Source: Cladocopium goreaui (lineage: Eukaryota > Sar > Dinophyceae > Suessiales > Symbiodiniaceae). From it: DNA of 64,000 nucleotides. The stretch covers positions 83,427 through 147,426 of the forward strand of contig CAMXCT020001519.1 of NCBI GenBank assembly GCA_947184155.2, in the 5' to 3' direction. The position numbers and the translations under genes are program-made. Below the pieces are notes generated by a model. The model had not been told where the DNA came from and searched no databases. It worked only from the letters and a program-made list of their open reading frames with translations. Positions 36,609 to 47,964 of the stretch are shown one piece after another (position 1 is the stretch's first letter; every line of letters starts with the position of its first letter).

Positions 36609-38785
36609 TGGACTGGAAGCAACCTGGCCACTATTGAGCTACTTGCTGGGGAGAAAAGGCAATCTCTTTCACTTTCCATCCACGCAAACTCACGTGCAAC
36701 AAAACGTGACCTTCTGAGCCATATCTGCTGCCCATCCTTGTCAAGCTTCTCGCGCCACGTTCTCACAAAACGCGTCGACAGAACTTTTGCATCATGGGGC
36801 ATGTCTGCTGCATTGGTGAGCACCTGCATGCCTGTCAGCCGCTTGATTTCGACACTGTCTGCAATTGCATCCAAACGTCTCAGCTCATCTTCAGCAACCT
36901 CTGGTTCAAACTTGCTGTAAGGAAAAATGAGCTGCCTGGACATGTCGTCATCCAGAACTTCGTCAGTGTCATAGAAATCATCGTGATGAAAATTCAAATC
37001 ATACTCTTCCAACTCATCCAGTTCATCTGCATGAGAAGAAAACTTCACCGGCTGATCCTCGTGCTCATACAAACTGAGATCCGTGCTGGTCACCTGTTGC
37101 AAACGCTTTTTGTCATCATCATCACCAGAGAGCTTAGGCGTTTTGGGTGCCTGTTCACCAACTGCTGTATCGTCAAGCAAAAACGCTTCTTCCAGTGCTT
37201 TGAAACCTGCATCAGCGAACCTGGCACGCTTTGGAGACTCTGTGCTAGGGTCCTCCTCAGTTCTTTTCTGGCCATGCTCAACAGGGGTGCCAGAAACATC
37301 CATCATAGGCGTTGTTGGTGCAGCTCCTCCATTGGGCTCTTCTGTTGGTTGCCCCGCCTCAGCTTCATGCTCAACATCCTCATCTGGATGCTCAAGTGCA
37401 TACTTGGCCACATTGATGGCTTCCAGGTCAAGCTGTGGTGGAAGCGCAGCACCAACACCAAACGCAACTGGTTGGCTGACCCTTTTGTTGTGAATCAACC
37501 GGCTTCCCAAAGCTGCCAAACCAAATTCCCAGGGATAGCGCTCGATGTCTGCAAAGCGGTTGAGGTTGAAGGGAACTGGGTTTCTGCGTATGCTTCTGGT
37601 GAGAAAAATCCCTTGGCTTGTACCCACAATGTGCATGTCTCCTGAGGCCACCTTGCCCAACCAAATTCCATGTTGCCAGCGTGGGCCTGCTTTGTCGAGC
37701 CTCAAGTAACCAAGGATGTCCTCACCATACATCGCTATCTTTCCACTGTAGCATCTGTCGTTTGCTCTTTCATATGCAGTTTGTCCACCACTCACAACAA
37801 AACGGTTGTGAAGCCATGCTGCATGGATGATGGCCCATGCAAAGATTGGGTGCAGACATCCAAAGATGACCTTGCCGGCAGCCACTCGATCTTCAATCTG
37901 TTGCACCAAGAGTCCAGCCTTTGCACGCAAGATTTGAACTGTAACCTCTGCTGCACCATTTGCTTGATGATCAGACACGGGCACTGCTTCATCATGAACA
38001 ACAATGCCAAGAGTTCTGCATGCCTTTTGAACTGACTCTGACAAGGCTAAAATGGAAGGCCCCCTGTCAGTTTTGATGGCTATTTCATGGTGCTTGGTCA
38101 ACACCACAAAGCGCACAACCTCTGTAGTGAGGTATTGGGGGTACTTGCCACCTTTCTGAGGAGTTGGGATACCTGCCATCATCTTTGTTGCCCTGTCATG
38201 CACAAAAAGACACGTAAGCTTGTCTGCCTTATCTTCCTCTCGACTGCAAAAACCAAAATCCATTGACAGCACTGAATGCCCTGAAGATTCATGGGTGCTT
38301 GGCCTATGTGGGTCTTGTTTTGCACGGTATTGCACGCAAAGTGGACACCAAGCTCTGAACGGCTCGTGAGTGAGGCCATGATTTTCCACCTCCTGCTGTG
38401 AAGGCTCTTCTGGCTTTGACTGCGCAACTGGGGCACGTTCAAGTTCATTGCGCATTTTGATTTCTGCTCCATGTGCTGCAAGCAACGTTTGGGCCCTGAC
38501 ATGCTCGACCATGCGCTTCAAGCATTTGCCCTTGCCACCTCTGCCAGAAAGTCCAAGTGAACTGCAACCTGCCTTCAAGACTTTCAACGTGCAGTTTGTT
38601 GACATCAAAATGCCATCGACCATCACTGTTTCTGAGTCCTCTGAAAATGGCACAACACGATCCTCCTCTAAAGGTTCTGCATCATCCATGTTGGCAGGAG
38701 CCTCACGCATCTGCCTGAGCAGCATCAAGACCTGCAGTTGAACGGTCGTACATGAAAAATCCCAAGCGCTCATCTTGCATTGCAT
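36605..38785 (-). pseudogene. copia integrase and start of reverse transcriptase
   Basis: The frame carries an HHCC-like motif (HGLTHEPFRAWCPLC, about 38,380-38,335), then the DDE catalytic core: Asp in LSMDFGF (about 38,260), Asp in KTDRGPS (about 38,065) and Glu in HQANGAAE (about 37,955). A Glu/Asp-rich linker follows (about 37,390-36,950), then the first RT block (FVRTWREKLDKDG...RSRFVAREFAW). The frame stops at 36605, and RT continues in another frame. The upstream junction with the protease region needs a second shift near 38,725. Confidence 0.85.
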
Positions 38786-38926
38786 ACTTATGTGCCAGTG
38801 TAATCACCTCCACAACGCTTTCAGGATGGAAAAACTCCTCCTCCAAGTGGTGCCGCATGTCAGCTATGGGTTCACAAAATTCATCAACCTCCCAGCCATT
38901 GCCATCTCTGAAAACCAAAGTGCTTC

Positions 38927-40843
38927 TCAACCACATGAGCTCATCACTGGGGCACAACGTTGTATCAACATGAGTTGGACGCACTGTCTTGATTGCATAA
39001 AGATGTGGATTGATGCGATTCCAGCCAGGCGATGTGGATTGATGCGATTCCAGCCAGGCACCAAGCATCTGAGGACCATGCCAAGCTGCACAACTCTCAC
39101 TGCAGGTTGGATTGAAACATTGGGCTCAAACTGTGACAAAACCGCAATCTGACCACGTGCACAAAGACTGTTGTTTCTGAAAAGCACATCAATCTTGCGG
39201 TCATCTTTCACCAGGCATGGGTTTCCATCAACATGCATGATGTTCCAACCTGAGCGCAGCACTGTGCCTAAAGAGAGCAGCGGGCATGTGATGTCTGACA
39301 CAATGAAGCATTCCCTGAAAATCACATCTCCAAATCTCACATCTGCAAGTCTAGTTGACCTGACATCCAAAGGTGCGCCCTGAGCATCAACGTAACTTGT
39401 TGTTGGGGCTGGTCCTTCAATGCCAACTGATGCAAACTTCAACGGCAAAGCACTTGTGTCAGCTCCTGAATCCAAAATGATGTCACAATCCTCCAAGACT
39501 GCATCAAAATTTACAGTGTTGCTGACAGCCCTCAAATGAAGTTCACAGTCCGGACTAAGGGTCCAACCGCTATCGCCGTCTGTAACAGACATGTCAAAAC
39601 GCTTGATCTCACTCAAAACACGCACTCCATGTGAGCTGCTAGGAGAGGTTGGCAATGAATGCACTGTCAAGTCCTCAAAGTGTCCAACATGGTGGTCTGG
39701 TGCACGCACTGAAACCAAACGCACTGCCTGTGAACCTGAGCCTGTGCTGAAACTGGCTGTTGAGTGGGCAATGTCTTGCTTGTTGTCCACGGCTTCACCA
39801 ACCACACGGACTTGACCTTGTTGGGCCTGTTGATCGGCCTTCTTTTTGTAACAATCCCTCTGCCAATGACCATGCTTGCCACAGTACGCACAGATGTTTG
39901 CATCCAACTTCTGCTTTGTCTGACCAGCTGCATTGCCCTTTGACTGAGCCTTGCCACCACCTTTGCTGGGGCCTTTGCCCTTTCCAGAATCCTGACCTTT
40001 ACCTTTCGCTTTGCCATAAGAGCTCTTGCCCTTTCCAGAATCCTGACCTTTGCCTTTACTTGCATTTTTGCCCTTCTTGCCTTTGCCCTTCTGAAGCAAA
40101 TTGACTTCCATAGGGCCTGAACCGGTATCTCCACTTGCATAGGATGTCACGGTGTTTGACATCCCCAACTGTATGTGTTGCTGTACCGCTTTTGGAAGGG
40201 ACCTCACAAGGATTGTCTGAAGGATATCCTCAAAGATGTTTGTACCTGTAGTTCTGTGGTACTCGTCCCCAAGGCGCTCCAGAACCTGAATCTGCTCAAG
40301 CATTGTCTTATCCTTCGAAAAGACGGGAAAGCTCATGATGGTGCCCAAAACGGCCATCGAGCGCACTTTTGTACGTGGAACATAAAGTGCGTGAAGCTGT
40401 CGCCACACTTCTAACCCATTGCTGTCTGCCACTTGCCTGAGAAGTCGAAGCGGTCTGTTTCGAAAGATCCCTGAAAGGATGGCATATAACTTCTTTGACC
40501 TTTGTTCACTGGCTTTACCTTCAGCTGTATCCTTGTATGTTACGGCAACATCACTATGCTCCTCCACAAAGTCCAAGTCAGCTGTGAAGGCAGTGTCAGC
40601 GAAACACAGCCATTGCTTGAATGCAAACGCAAAGTCATTCCATCCATTTTGATCCTCTGCTGAAACTGAGCTTCCAAACTCCTTTGGGCACTGAATTGTC
40701 TTGTTGGCTTCTGAGAAGCCTATGCCTCGAGACAGCTGTTGCGCGTTTGATTCACGCAAAGCCTGTGCTGCATCAGCAGCTGCTTTAGCTGCCTGGGTCA
40801 CGCTCTGCATGATCACCTGTGCTTCCTCTGAAAGCTGTGACAT
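38927..40843 (-). pseudogene. copia gag-protease region
   Basis: ATG at 40843 opens gag (MSQLSEEAQ...). A Lys/Gly/Ser-rich stretch (about 40,080-39,920) leads to one zinc knuckle, C-x2-C-x4-H-x4-C (CAYCGKHGHWQRDC, about 39,895-39,855), which in this family binds the RNA genome. The protease active site LDSGADTS is at about 39,475-39,450. The frame is derailed at 39002-39059 by a 29-base tandem duplication, after which the family-like sequence continues in the frame 39068-38703. The open frame extends upstream of 40843 to 41242, but that part is hydrophobic and does not look like gag. Confidence 0.85.
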
Positions 40844-41570
40844 CTTTTCCAGTCTGAAAACCACATTGAAAAAAAACGCAAACTGAACCCTCAAACCAGC
40901 TGTATTGCAAAACCCAGTCAGTCCAATCGAAGCTGCAAACACGTGGCAATCCCAACACAGAATTAACTGCAAAGTATACCACCTCGTCCAGCCTGTTGTA
41001 AACTGCGCCCAAATGCAAACCGTAGGTCCAAGCCTCACAAGGCCTGTGAAAACCTCCCAGCCAGTTACCAGTAAATCCAGAACACCGCAAATGCCTATGG
41101 CAGCGCAACCCTGTTGGGATTGGCACCTCTCAAGTGGGAGAAGCGCTAGACCAACCTGAAGGCTACGCATTGACAAGGACTTCGTGTGCCTCACTTGCAT
41201 TTGGTCTCGGAGACTGTGTTTGCTCCGCACTTGGTTTGGCATTTGCTACCAAATCACCTTGGTAGCGGAGCTCCAGCTCCTTTGAGACTGAGTTTTTGCT
41301 GCCGCTGCGCTACATCCACGCCAACTTCACCGCCATTGAATTTCACTTCACAAACCTCCTCTCCACCTTCCTCTGCAATTAAACTTGTTGTTTGAGCTTT
41401 TTGGGTCGATCAAGGCAACTGAAGGTTCCACGATCTCTGAGTTTGAGACAGTTGATGCCGACAAAACCATCAAACGGACCGACGGCGAAGCCGGGATCTT
41501 CAGCTGCCGCGTCTCAAGTTGCAAGTTCCATAGTTGCTTCGTTGGATAGTGGGATCATCAAAGGTTCCCT
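40844..41570. other. 5' flank of the copia element, nothing clear
   Basis: The region should contain the 5' leader and LTR of the minus-strand copia element, but no TG...CA-bounded repeat shared with the 34-kb side was found. The minus-strand frame remains open to 41242 without family resemblance. Confidence 0.35.
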
Positions 41571-42290
41571 CATACCAAATTGGTTCATGGGCAACCCCAA
41601 TCGGACCAAGAACGGAGCAAACGTATCAGTATATACCATTTGAAGATGAAGTTTCAGAACAGGACTACCGAAAGCATTTTGAACATCATCGGTTCCCTTC
41701 AAGGTACAGCATTGCGTTTGGTTGAAAACTATGACTTTTCGAAGATTGATGGTGAATCAGCGTTTGATGATTTGATGAAGACCTTGGACACAGCTCTTCG
41801 GTGTGATGCTCGTGTTCGTTTGCCACAGGATTTTGATGGATATTTCACTCACTTGCCCAGGAAACCAGGTCAAGCTCTCCTTTCCTTCATTACCAACCAT
41901 GATGAAAAGTTGCAGAAATGTTGGGGAACATGGCATGAAAATTCCTGATGAAGTTCAAGGCTGGCTTTTGCTGAAGACGGCCAATGTCACCCGGGAACAA
42001 CGTCAGAAAAATTGCGTGTCCAAGGGCCCTGACTCTACTTGATTCTTGGACAAAATCACAGTTGCTGTCAGTCCCCATGACCAACGCCCTGGCTCTGGAC
42101 GGCTGTTTCGAATTGGTGCCTATGCTGCTCGTGACGGTGATGATTGCGATGATGTCTACTACGAGTATGACGACATGGATGATGGTGTCGCCGAAGAATC
42201 AGTTTGATGCCAATACAGCTGAGTATGAAGCTTCTGATGCTGGCCAAAGGGAATGGGCTGAGTATGACGTCAGGCCTCTCTACAATTTCT
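41570..42290 (+). pseudogene. Retrotransposon gag relic
   Basis: The plus-strand frame 41580-41948 reads like a retroelement gag matrix region: SILNIIGSLQGTALRLVENY, then DDLMKTLDTALRCDARVRLP and FDGYFTHLPRKPGQALLSFI. After a shift near 41,930 it continues as DEVQGWLLLKTANVTREQRQ, and after another as an acidic tail (YYEYDDMDDG, about 42,160). At least three frameshifts; no other retroelement domain follows. Confidence 0.6.
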
Positions 42291-42330
42291 TCGGATATTT
42301 CCAGCCTTCCCGCATTTAAATGAAAGCACT

Positions 42331-42666
42331 TTACACCAGAAATGTTCGTTCTACAGTCTTCCGTTTTGCGGGACCGTGTTCCACACTACATTCCACCGAA
42401 ACCTCAATCAATTCGTTGACAAGCTTCCTGGAAAGTCCTCCCAGTTCATTATGCGGCCTCTGCTGCGGCCCATGTGAAAGTCCGGCATTTTGCAAGGTTT
42501 CCCAAGTCCCGTTTTCACTGTGAAGCAAACAATACTGCTTCGCATCATGAGACAAGTTTCGCATGAAAAGGATGTGCAAGATCTCTGGATACTGTGCTTG
42601 GTAGGGTTTCAACAGTTCAACAAGTCTCTCATACCTATTGACTGCAACCTGGATCATACAAACCAA
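42331..42666 (-). pseudogene. Possible gag-like fragment
   Basis: A 111-codon minus-strand frame with YERLVELLKPYQAQYPEILH and MRNLSHDAKQYCLLHSENGT has the helical spacing seen in copia gag proteins. No zinc knuckle or protease is near. Weakly supported. Confidence 0.3.
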
Positions 42667-42669
42667 ATC

Positions 42670-44050
42670 TGAAACAACATGAATTCCGTTCGAGTCTGAA
42701 TTCCCTACGAAGCAGTTCTGACCTAAAACATATGGTTTCTGTCCTCTCTTTCAACACTTGTAGCAAGTCCTGTTGTGAAGAGGTTAGTTGGAAAACACAG
42801 TCAACGCCGTGCTGAACTTCTGGCGCTTGGGTGTGCCATCATCCAGGTCAAAGGATTCTCTCTTTCATGGCCTCGGGTTGAGGAACGACTTCTGGACCTT
42901 CCCTCCACTGGCAACTTCAATGGAGGCCTCGGGAATCGAACGCTTCTTTCTCCTCCTCTTGGATCTGAATAGCCATGAAGAACTCGAAGCAGGTGCTGCC
43001 AGGGCCGGAATGGCACCCGCTCTTCAGGCGGATCATGGTGGAAGGAGAGAGTGCAATTCACCAGACCTTATCAGGAACGGACTACAATCCTTTATGTGCC
43101 TATGGGGGTTGGGACGGGCTTGGACAAAGTGCACCCGGCTTGGGCGGGCACCTTCATCCTGGATGCCTGCATCTTCCTTTTCCCAGCCATCAACTTTGCA
43201 CAGCGACTGCGTACCAGCCACCCTGTTTGAACTGGAACTTCGCTAATGGTAGAACTGATGCTGACATTGCCATGGAGTCAGCCTCGGAACTACCTGACAC
43301 GCCTGCCCTGTGCACATGCGGGCACGCTCTGTTGAGACGGGGCGCAATGAGCAACCTAGCGAGCCCCCCTCTAAACGGCATCTATATCAAAAAAAATATT
43401 ATTAGAATCAAAAAAATATTATTGGAATCAAAAAAAATATTCTCGGACAGGGGAAGGAAGGAAGGAAGGAAGGAACGAAGGAACGAAGGAAATGTATTTG
43501 TGCAAATGTACGTTATGCTCCAGCCTGCCCCAACTCCCCAAAGGTCAGGTTTATGGTCAAGTATCCCTCCCCTGGGGGGTGGAGGGGTGACACATGGTAT
43601 ATCATCAGCATAAGAAGTATATGATATAGGCGGTATAGGCAGTCTATGGGTGGTATATTTATATCCAAAATTTTGAAATAGTATACTGATTATAGGTACA
43701 ACCTATATATTATATGTAGCTAGGGATGGATGGGGCATGAGGAGTACCAAGGGGCATTCTACACGTTCGCAAGGGGCATGTTCTGCAGTTTACGCACATG
43801 GAGGACCACATTCAAACTACAGCATTACTTGTGAGAATTAGGTCTTGTCTTCCTGCTTTGGGGGAGGCGCTGCGCCCTTGTTTTTCTTTTAACCTGATAC
43901 CTACAGAGGTACATGCATGAGTATTGGGCACATCTATATGCGCCCTCAAGGCTCAAGAGGTATATAGAGTAACCCTGTGGACACCGCACTGACTGGCAAC
44001 ACGCCGAGAGTAAAAGTGTGAGCTGTCTTGGGAAGACGCCTTAGCTGATC
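42670..44050. other. Interval with no supportable gene
   Basis: The plus frame 42975-43613 is open for 212 codons but ends in AT-rich repeats and has no motif. From 43,385 to 43,440 there are three direct copies of an ATCAAAAAAATATTATT-like word, then GGAA repeats (43,452-43,490). The remainder (43,600-44,050) is unremarkable. Confidence 0.4.
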
Positions 44051-44134
44051 TTGAAGTAGACGCTAGGGCCCCTCTTCAAGTGGTAGCGGAGCAGTGATCC
44101 TTCATTGAAGGTGAGCTCCAGGTAGAGCCCAGCA

Positions 44135-44600
44135 ATGGCACGCCATGGCTATGATGATGATGACTTCGACATTGTCGATGCAGATGGATGGAACCAATAT
44201 GACTCTTACGCAATGAGAAGAGCTCCCCAGCAGACACCGATTCACATGACGCAACAGATGACCACGAAGGTAGCTCCAGTATATATGATGGGAGAACCAG
44301 CTTCTTTGCCTTTGAAGATGCAATCGATGACTGGTGTAACATTACGGAGTTAGAACCTGAGAAACGTGGACCAGCCTTGCGCAATCGACTGGAAGGAGAT
44401 GCTCAGCAATACAAGAGGTTATTGGACAGAGACATGCTAAGAGATCCCAATGAAGGACTGAACTATTTCAAAAAATTTCTACGACCTCATTTCATCAAGG
44501 GTGCCCAGAACGTGTTCTTATACCGTTTCATGCAGTTCATGAAGTTCAACAGAGGAACTATGGATCTTCAGAAGTGGATGACTAGATTTCTTGTCTTTAT
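44135..44600 (+). pseudogene. Retrotransposon gag N-terminal fragment
   Basis: The frame begins at ATG 44135 (acidic, YDDDDFDIVDADGW). After a shift near 44,285 it continues with FFAFEDAIDDWC, LEPEKRGPALRNRLEGDAQQ, LNYFKKFLRPHFIKGAQNVF and FMQFMKFNRGTMDLQKWMTR. This is a gag-like domain of the kind carried by copia elements. Family resemblance ends abruptly at about 44,590, where a segment that is repeated at 45,284 begins, so the gag was cut by another insertion or recombination. Confidence 0.6.
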
Positions 44601-44815
44601 AAAATCCAACATAAAAACACAATCACAAGGTTCACAAGAAACACAAGACAACTCAACCACTCAAGCAGCAATGCACTCTTTTGAACGCCAAGTATGGATG
44701 GGTGCCATTTCGATTCCAAGTCCAAGTCCGTGCGTAAATGCACAAAGCGATCTAAAGTTGGATCGTAAAAAGATCACCACCCACAAATGGCTGAGGGAGG
44801 AGCTCAACCCCCCCC
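44590..44815. repeat. Direct repeat, copy 1
   Basis: Starts near TTGTCTTTATAAAATCCAAC and ends near GGCTGAGGGAGGAGCTCAA. It matches 45,284-45,640 closely. The second copy is interrupted by a small insertion (45,384-45,526). Confidence 0.85.
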
Positions 44816-45283
44816 TACCCAGAAATGGCAATACGGTTTCATAAAAGAAACAACCAGGGTGGCAGAGGGTGGGCACTAGAAAATTCAGCCAAACTGCAGT
44901 GGATGAAAATGAACGGATAAAACCGGTGAAACAAGGTCACATCAAAAGATTTCAACTCACAGAACAAAACACAAGAAGCTGAATTCCACGACATGTCAAA
45001 TCTCAAAACGCAGCAAGATTCACGAGGTGTGTTTCCTGAAGTTAGGTTGAGACGCATTGGGGTAGAACCCGTTGTTGAAATGCGCATTGTCGCCGCAGTT
45101 TAACGAGTGACGTCGTTATAGCCAGGTAAAACTGGAGCACACGAAGTAGTAACAAAACGACGACTTGTCGAGAAGCGACACGTGTAATATACGGAGGAGG
45201 AGACCGGTAACACAGCCCCCCCTCTCCCCAAAGGATTTCTTGAAGACAAACCCGTTGGTAAACTACGCTCCCCAACTAGGGCT

Positions 45284-45640
45284 TGTCTTTATAAAATCCA
45301 ACATAAAAACAATCACAAGGTTCACAAGAAACACAAGACAACTCAAGCAGCAATGCGCTCTTTTTGAACGGCAAGTATCAATGTTTTTTTCCGTCCAACG
45401 CCAGATGGCTCTCGCTAGGTCGTTTATCAAGCCGGAAAGACAATTGCAGTTTGCAAATTAACCGAATTAAAGCTGCGGCAACGTCGGTCGTGACGACAAC
45501 AAAAAACTGAACGGCAAGTATCAATGGTTGCCATTTCGATGCCAAGTCCAAGTCCGTGCGTAAATGCACAAAGCGATCTAAAGTAGGTCGTAAAAGATCA
45601 CCAGTCACAAATGGCTGAGGGAGGAGCTCAAACCCCCTTT
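45284..45640. repeat. Direct repeat, copy 2 (interrupted)
   Basis: Second copy of the 44,590-44,815 segment in the same orientation, about 700 bases downstream, split by a 143-base insertion. The unit without the insert is about 220 bases. Confidence 0.85.
45384..45508 (-). mobile_element. Small retroposed sequence with poly(A) and target duplication
   Basis: Absent from the sister copy at 44,700. It is flanked by an 18-base perfect direct repeat, GAACGGCAAGTATCAATG (45366-45383 and 45509-45526). It starts with seven T on the plus strand, that is, it ends in a seven-A tail on the minus strand. About 118 bases of body. These are the hallmarks of target-primed retroposition of a small RNA or mRNA fragment. 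The source is not recognised. Confidence 0.75.
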
Positions 45641-46064
45641 GCAACGGATCTCCTCAGCCCCAGATGGACTTGGCAAACTTGGAACGCTCCATCGGAGTTA
45701 AACGTTCTCCCATTTTACCATGATCTTTTTTCTTGGATCAAAAGAAGACAAGTCCTCATTGGTGAGTTGTGCTCAAGCGCCGGCGCACCAACTGAATCGT
45801 GGCCCAGTTGCCCATTCCACCACCAGCAAAGGATATGGGCCCATGGTCGGGACTTCTCTGATCGAGTGTCTTCAAGGCCACTTGACAAGGCCAGCAACTC
45901 CGCTGTAGTGCTCGCCTTGGAGGGACTCAGAATCTTCCCCTTGAACAGCCATGGAGCTTGGGCCGGACAAACTCAGTGAAAACCAGTCTCTTTTAGGGCT
46001 TGGCCCCCAAAAAGCCATCCACCTAGAACGGAGCCAGAAGAGTTTGTAACCAGGGCATCAATTG

Positions 46065-46490
46065 TTTTTTTTCTTCGAGTTTGGCCGATGTCGCTCTGAG
46101 GCTCGGTCCTTACATGAGCATAAGCTGTGAAAAGATGTTTGTACAAGGACACAGTTGGTCCATACGAGCAGGCAGATCATAAAAGAAAGAACAAAACACA
46201 CAAGACCACCAAACCACGACGACCCGCAAATCCCCCAGCCAGACTTGCGTTTCGTCAGAGAAAACAGCAAACCAGACAGAACACCAAACCAGACACACAA
46301 AAGGGGCCGGAGCCCGAACAAAACACCCACAAGATCAATCTGCCACGGGACACAGTGGTTTGACCACTGCATCACTTTCAAAAACATGCGAAAATGAAGT
46401 AAAATAACCACGACATTCAAGCAGACATGAAAGCCTGGCCAGCTTGCCTGTCAGCTCAGACATAGATGTGCTAAAAACTGTACATGAGCA
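46065..46490 (-). mobile_element. Terminal module copy A (A-tailed, 5'-truncated)
   Basis: On the minus strand this ends in TTCGAAG followed by eight A (T-run 46065-46072). It shares with 48325-48760 and 51526-51850 the words GGCCGATGTCGC, CGGTCCTTAC, the hairpin CGCAAATC/GACTTGCG (46225-46249), GGGGCCGGAGCCC and a CAGTGG/CCACTG stem-loop (about 46,350). Minus-strand open frames in it are hydrophobic by composition and not conserved as protein. Confidence 0.65.
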
Positions 46491-46783
46491 CGGGGGGGGC
46501 AGTCGTGGAGCACCCTTCGGCGAAGGTACCTTAAGCCCCCTTCGAAGGTACCTTAAGCCTTTGCCGAAGGGGGGACGGGGGGGGAGGGGGGGGGTGAACG
46601 AGGAACCGAAGCCCCCTTAAGGTACCTTAAGGGGGCTTCGACGAAGGTACCTTAAGGGGTCTTCGCCGAAGACTTCGAAGGTATCTTAAGCGGGCTTGGA
46701 CGAATTCTTCGAAGCCCCCTTAAGGTGCCTTCGAAGCCTTCGAAGCTCCCTTAAGGTACCTTAAGGTGGCTTCGAGCGGCATT
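46489..46783. repeat. Palindrome cluster, left of satellite
   Basis: Built from CTTAAGGTACCTTAAG, CCTTCGAAGG and poly-G words. It includes a perfect 34-base palindrome at 46607-46640 (centre GGTACC; arms CGAAGCCCCCTTAAG). A GGGGGGACGGGGGGG...GAACGAGGAACCG segment recurs twice in the right-hand cluster in the same orientation. Confidence 0.85.
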
Positions 46784-47964
46784 GTGGAAGGCAAGCGGGG
46801 GGAAGTTTTAAGTTAGATTTTAGACCATGGCATGGTGGAAGGCAAGGGGGAAATTTAAATAAAGAGTTGGAATTTAGATCAGGCATTGTGGAAGGCAAGG
46901 GGGAACTGAAGAGTTCGATTTTAGATCATGCCATTGTGGAAGGCAAGAGTGGAACTATAAACAAAGAGTTAGATTTCAGATCATTGTGGAAGGCAAGGGA
47001 GGGGAAAGTTCATAAAAAGTCAGATTTTAGATCAAAGTTTTAAAAACAAGAGTTGGATTTTAGACCATGGCATTGTGGAAGGCAAGAGGGCGAAGTGTAA
47101 ATAAAGAGTTGGAATTTAGATCATGGCATTGTGGAAGGCAGGGGAGGAAGTGCAAATAAAGAGTTAGATTTTACTTCATGGCATTGTGGAAGGCAGGGGG
47201 GGAAGTTCAAAGAAAGAGTTGGAATTTAGATCATGGCATTGTGGGAGGCAAGCGGGGGGAAGTTGAAATAAAGAGTTAGAATTTAGATCATGGCATTGTC
47301 GAAGGCAAGGAGGGGGAAGTTTAGATAAAGAGTTAGATTTTAGATCATGGCATTGTGGAAGGCACGGGGATGAAATTTAAACAAAGAGTTGGAATTTAGA
47401 TCATGGCATTGTGGAAGGCAAGCGGGGGGAAGTTTAAGTTAGATTTTAGACCATGGCATGGTGGAAGGCAGGGGGGAAATTTTGAAGAGTTCGATTTTAG
47501 ATCATACCATTGTGGAAGGCAAGAGTGGAACTATAAATAACAGTAGATTTTAGATCATGGCATTGTGGAAGGCAAGGGAGGGGGAAGTTCATAAAGTCAG
47601 ATTTTAGATTCAAGTTTTAAAAACAAGAGTTGGATTTTAGATCATGGCATTGGAAGGCAAGCGGAGGGAAGTTTAAATAAAGTGTTTGACTTTGGATCAT
47701 GGCATTGTGGAAGGCAGGGGAGGAAGTGTAAATAAAGAGTTGGAACTTAGATCATGGCATTGTGGAAGGCAAGGGGAGAAGTTTAAATAAAGAGTTCGAT
47801 TTTAGATCATGGCATTGTGGAAGGCAAGGGGGGAAAATTTTAATAAAGAGTTAGAATTTAGATCATGGCACTGTGGAAGGCAAGAAGGGGGTGGAAGTTT
47901 AAATAAAGAGTTGATTTTAGATCATGGCATTGTGGAAGGCAAGCGAATTAGATTTTAGATCATG
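46784..47964. repeat. ~56-base satellite array, about 21 units
   Basis: Unit contains TTAGATCATGGCATTGTGGAAGG, split here as TTAGATCATGGCATTG and TGGAAGGCAAG, plus AATAAAGAGTTAGATTT. Unit spacing is mostly 50-58 bases. Variant units recur in the same order about 626 bases apart (46,781 and 47,407 blocks), which is a higher-order repeat. No open frame. Confidence 0.9.

Larger units (their letters stand above)
34216..40843 (-). mobile_element. Ty1/copia retrotransposon, decayed
   Basis: On the minus strand, in copia order: gag with a CCHC zinc knuckle, aspartic protease, integrase, reverse transcriptase, RNase H, then a C-terminal extension. The reading is broken by at least five frameshifts (near 39,030, 38,725, 36,610, 36,250, 35,300 and 35,230), so this copy is not intact. 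I looked for long terminal repeats between 33.8-34.2 kb and 40.9-41.5 kb and saw none. Confidence 0.9.

Noticed and set aside
36794-37645. 283-codon plus-strand ORF
   Set aside because: Antisense shadow of the copia integrase and linker; the minus strand has catalytic motifs in order.
33800-41500. Long terminal repeats for the copia element
   Set aside because: I compared both flanks and found no shared TG...CA-bounded repeat; the element may be solo-body, truncated or too diverged.
46784-47964. CRISPR-like array
   Set aside because: Units are contiguous variants of one sequence without unique spacers, and the setting is eukaryotic.
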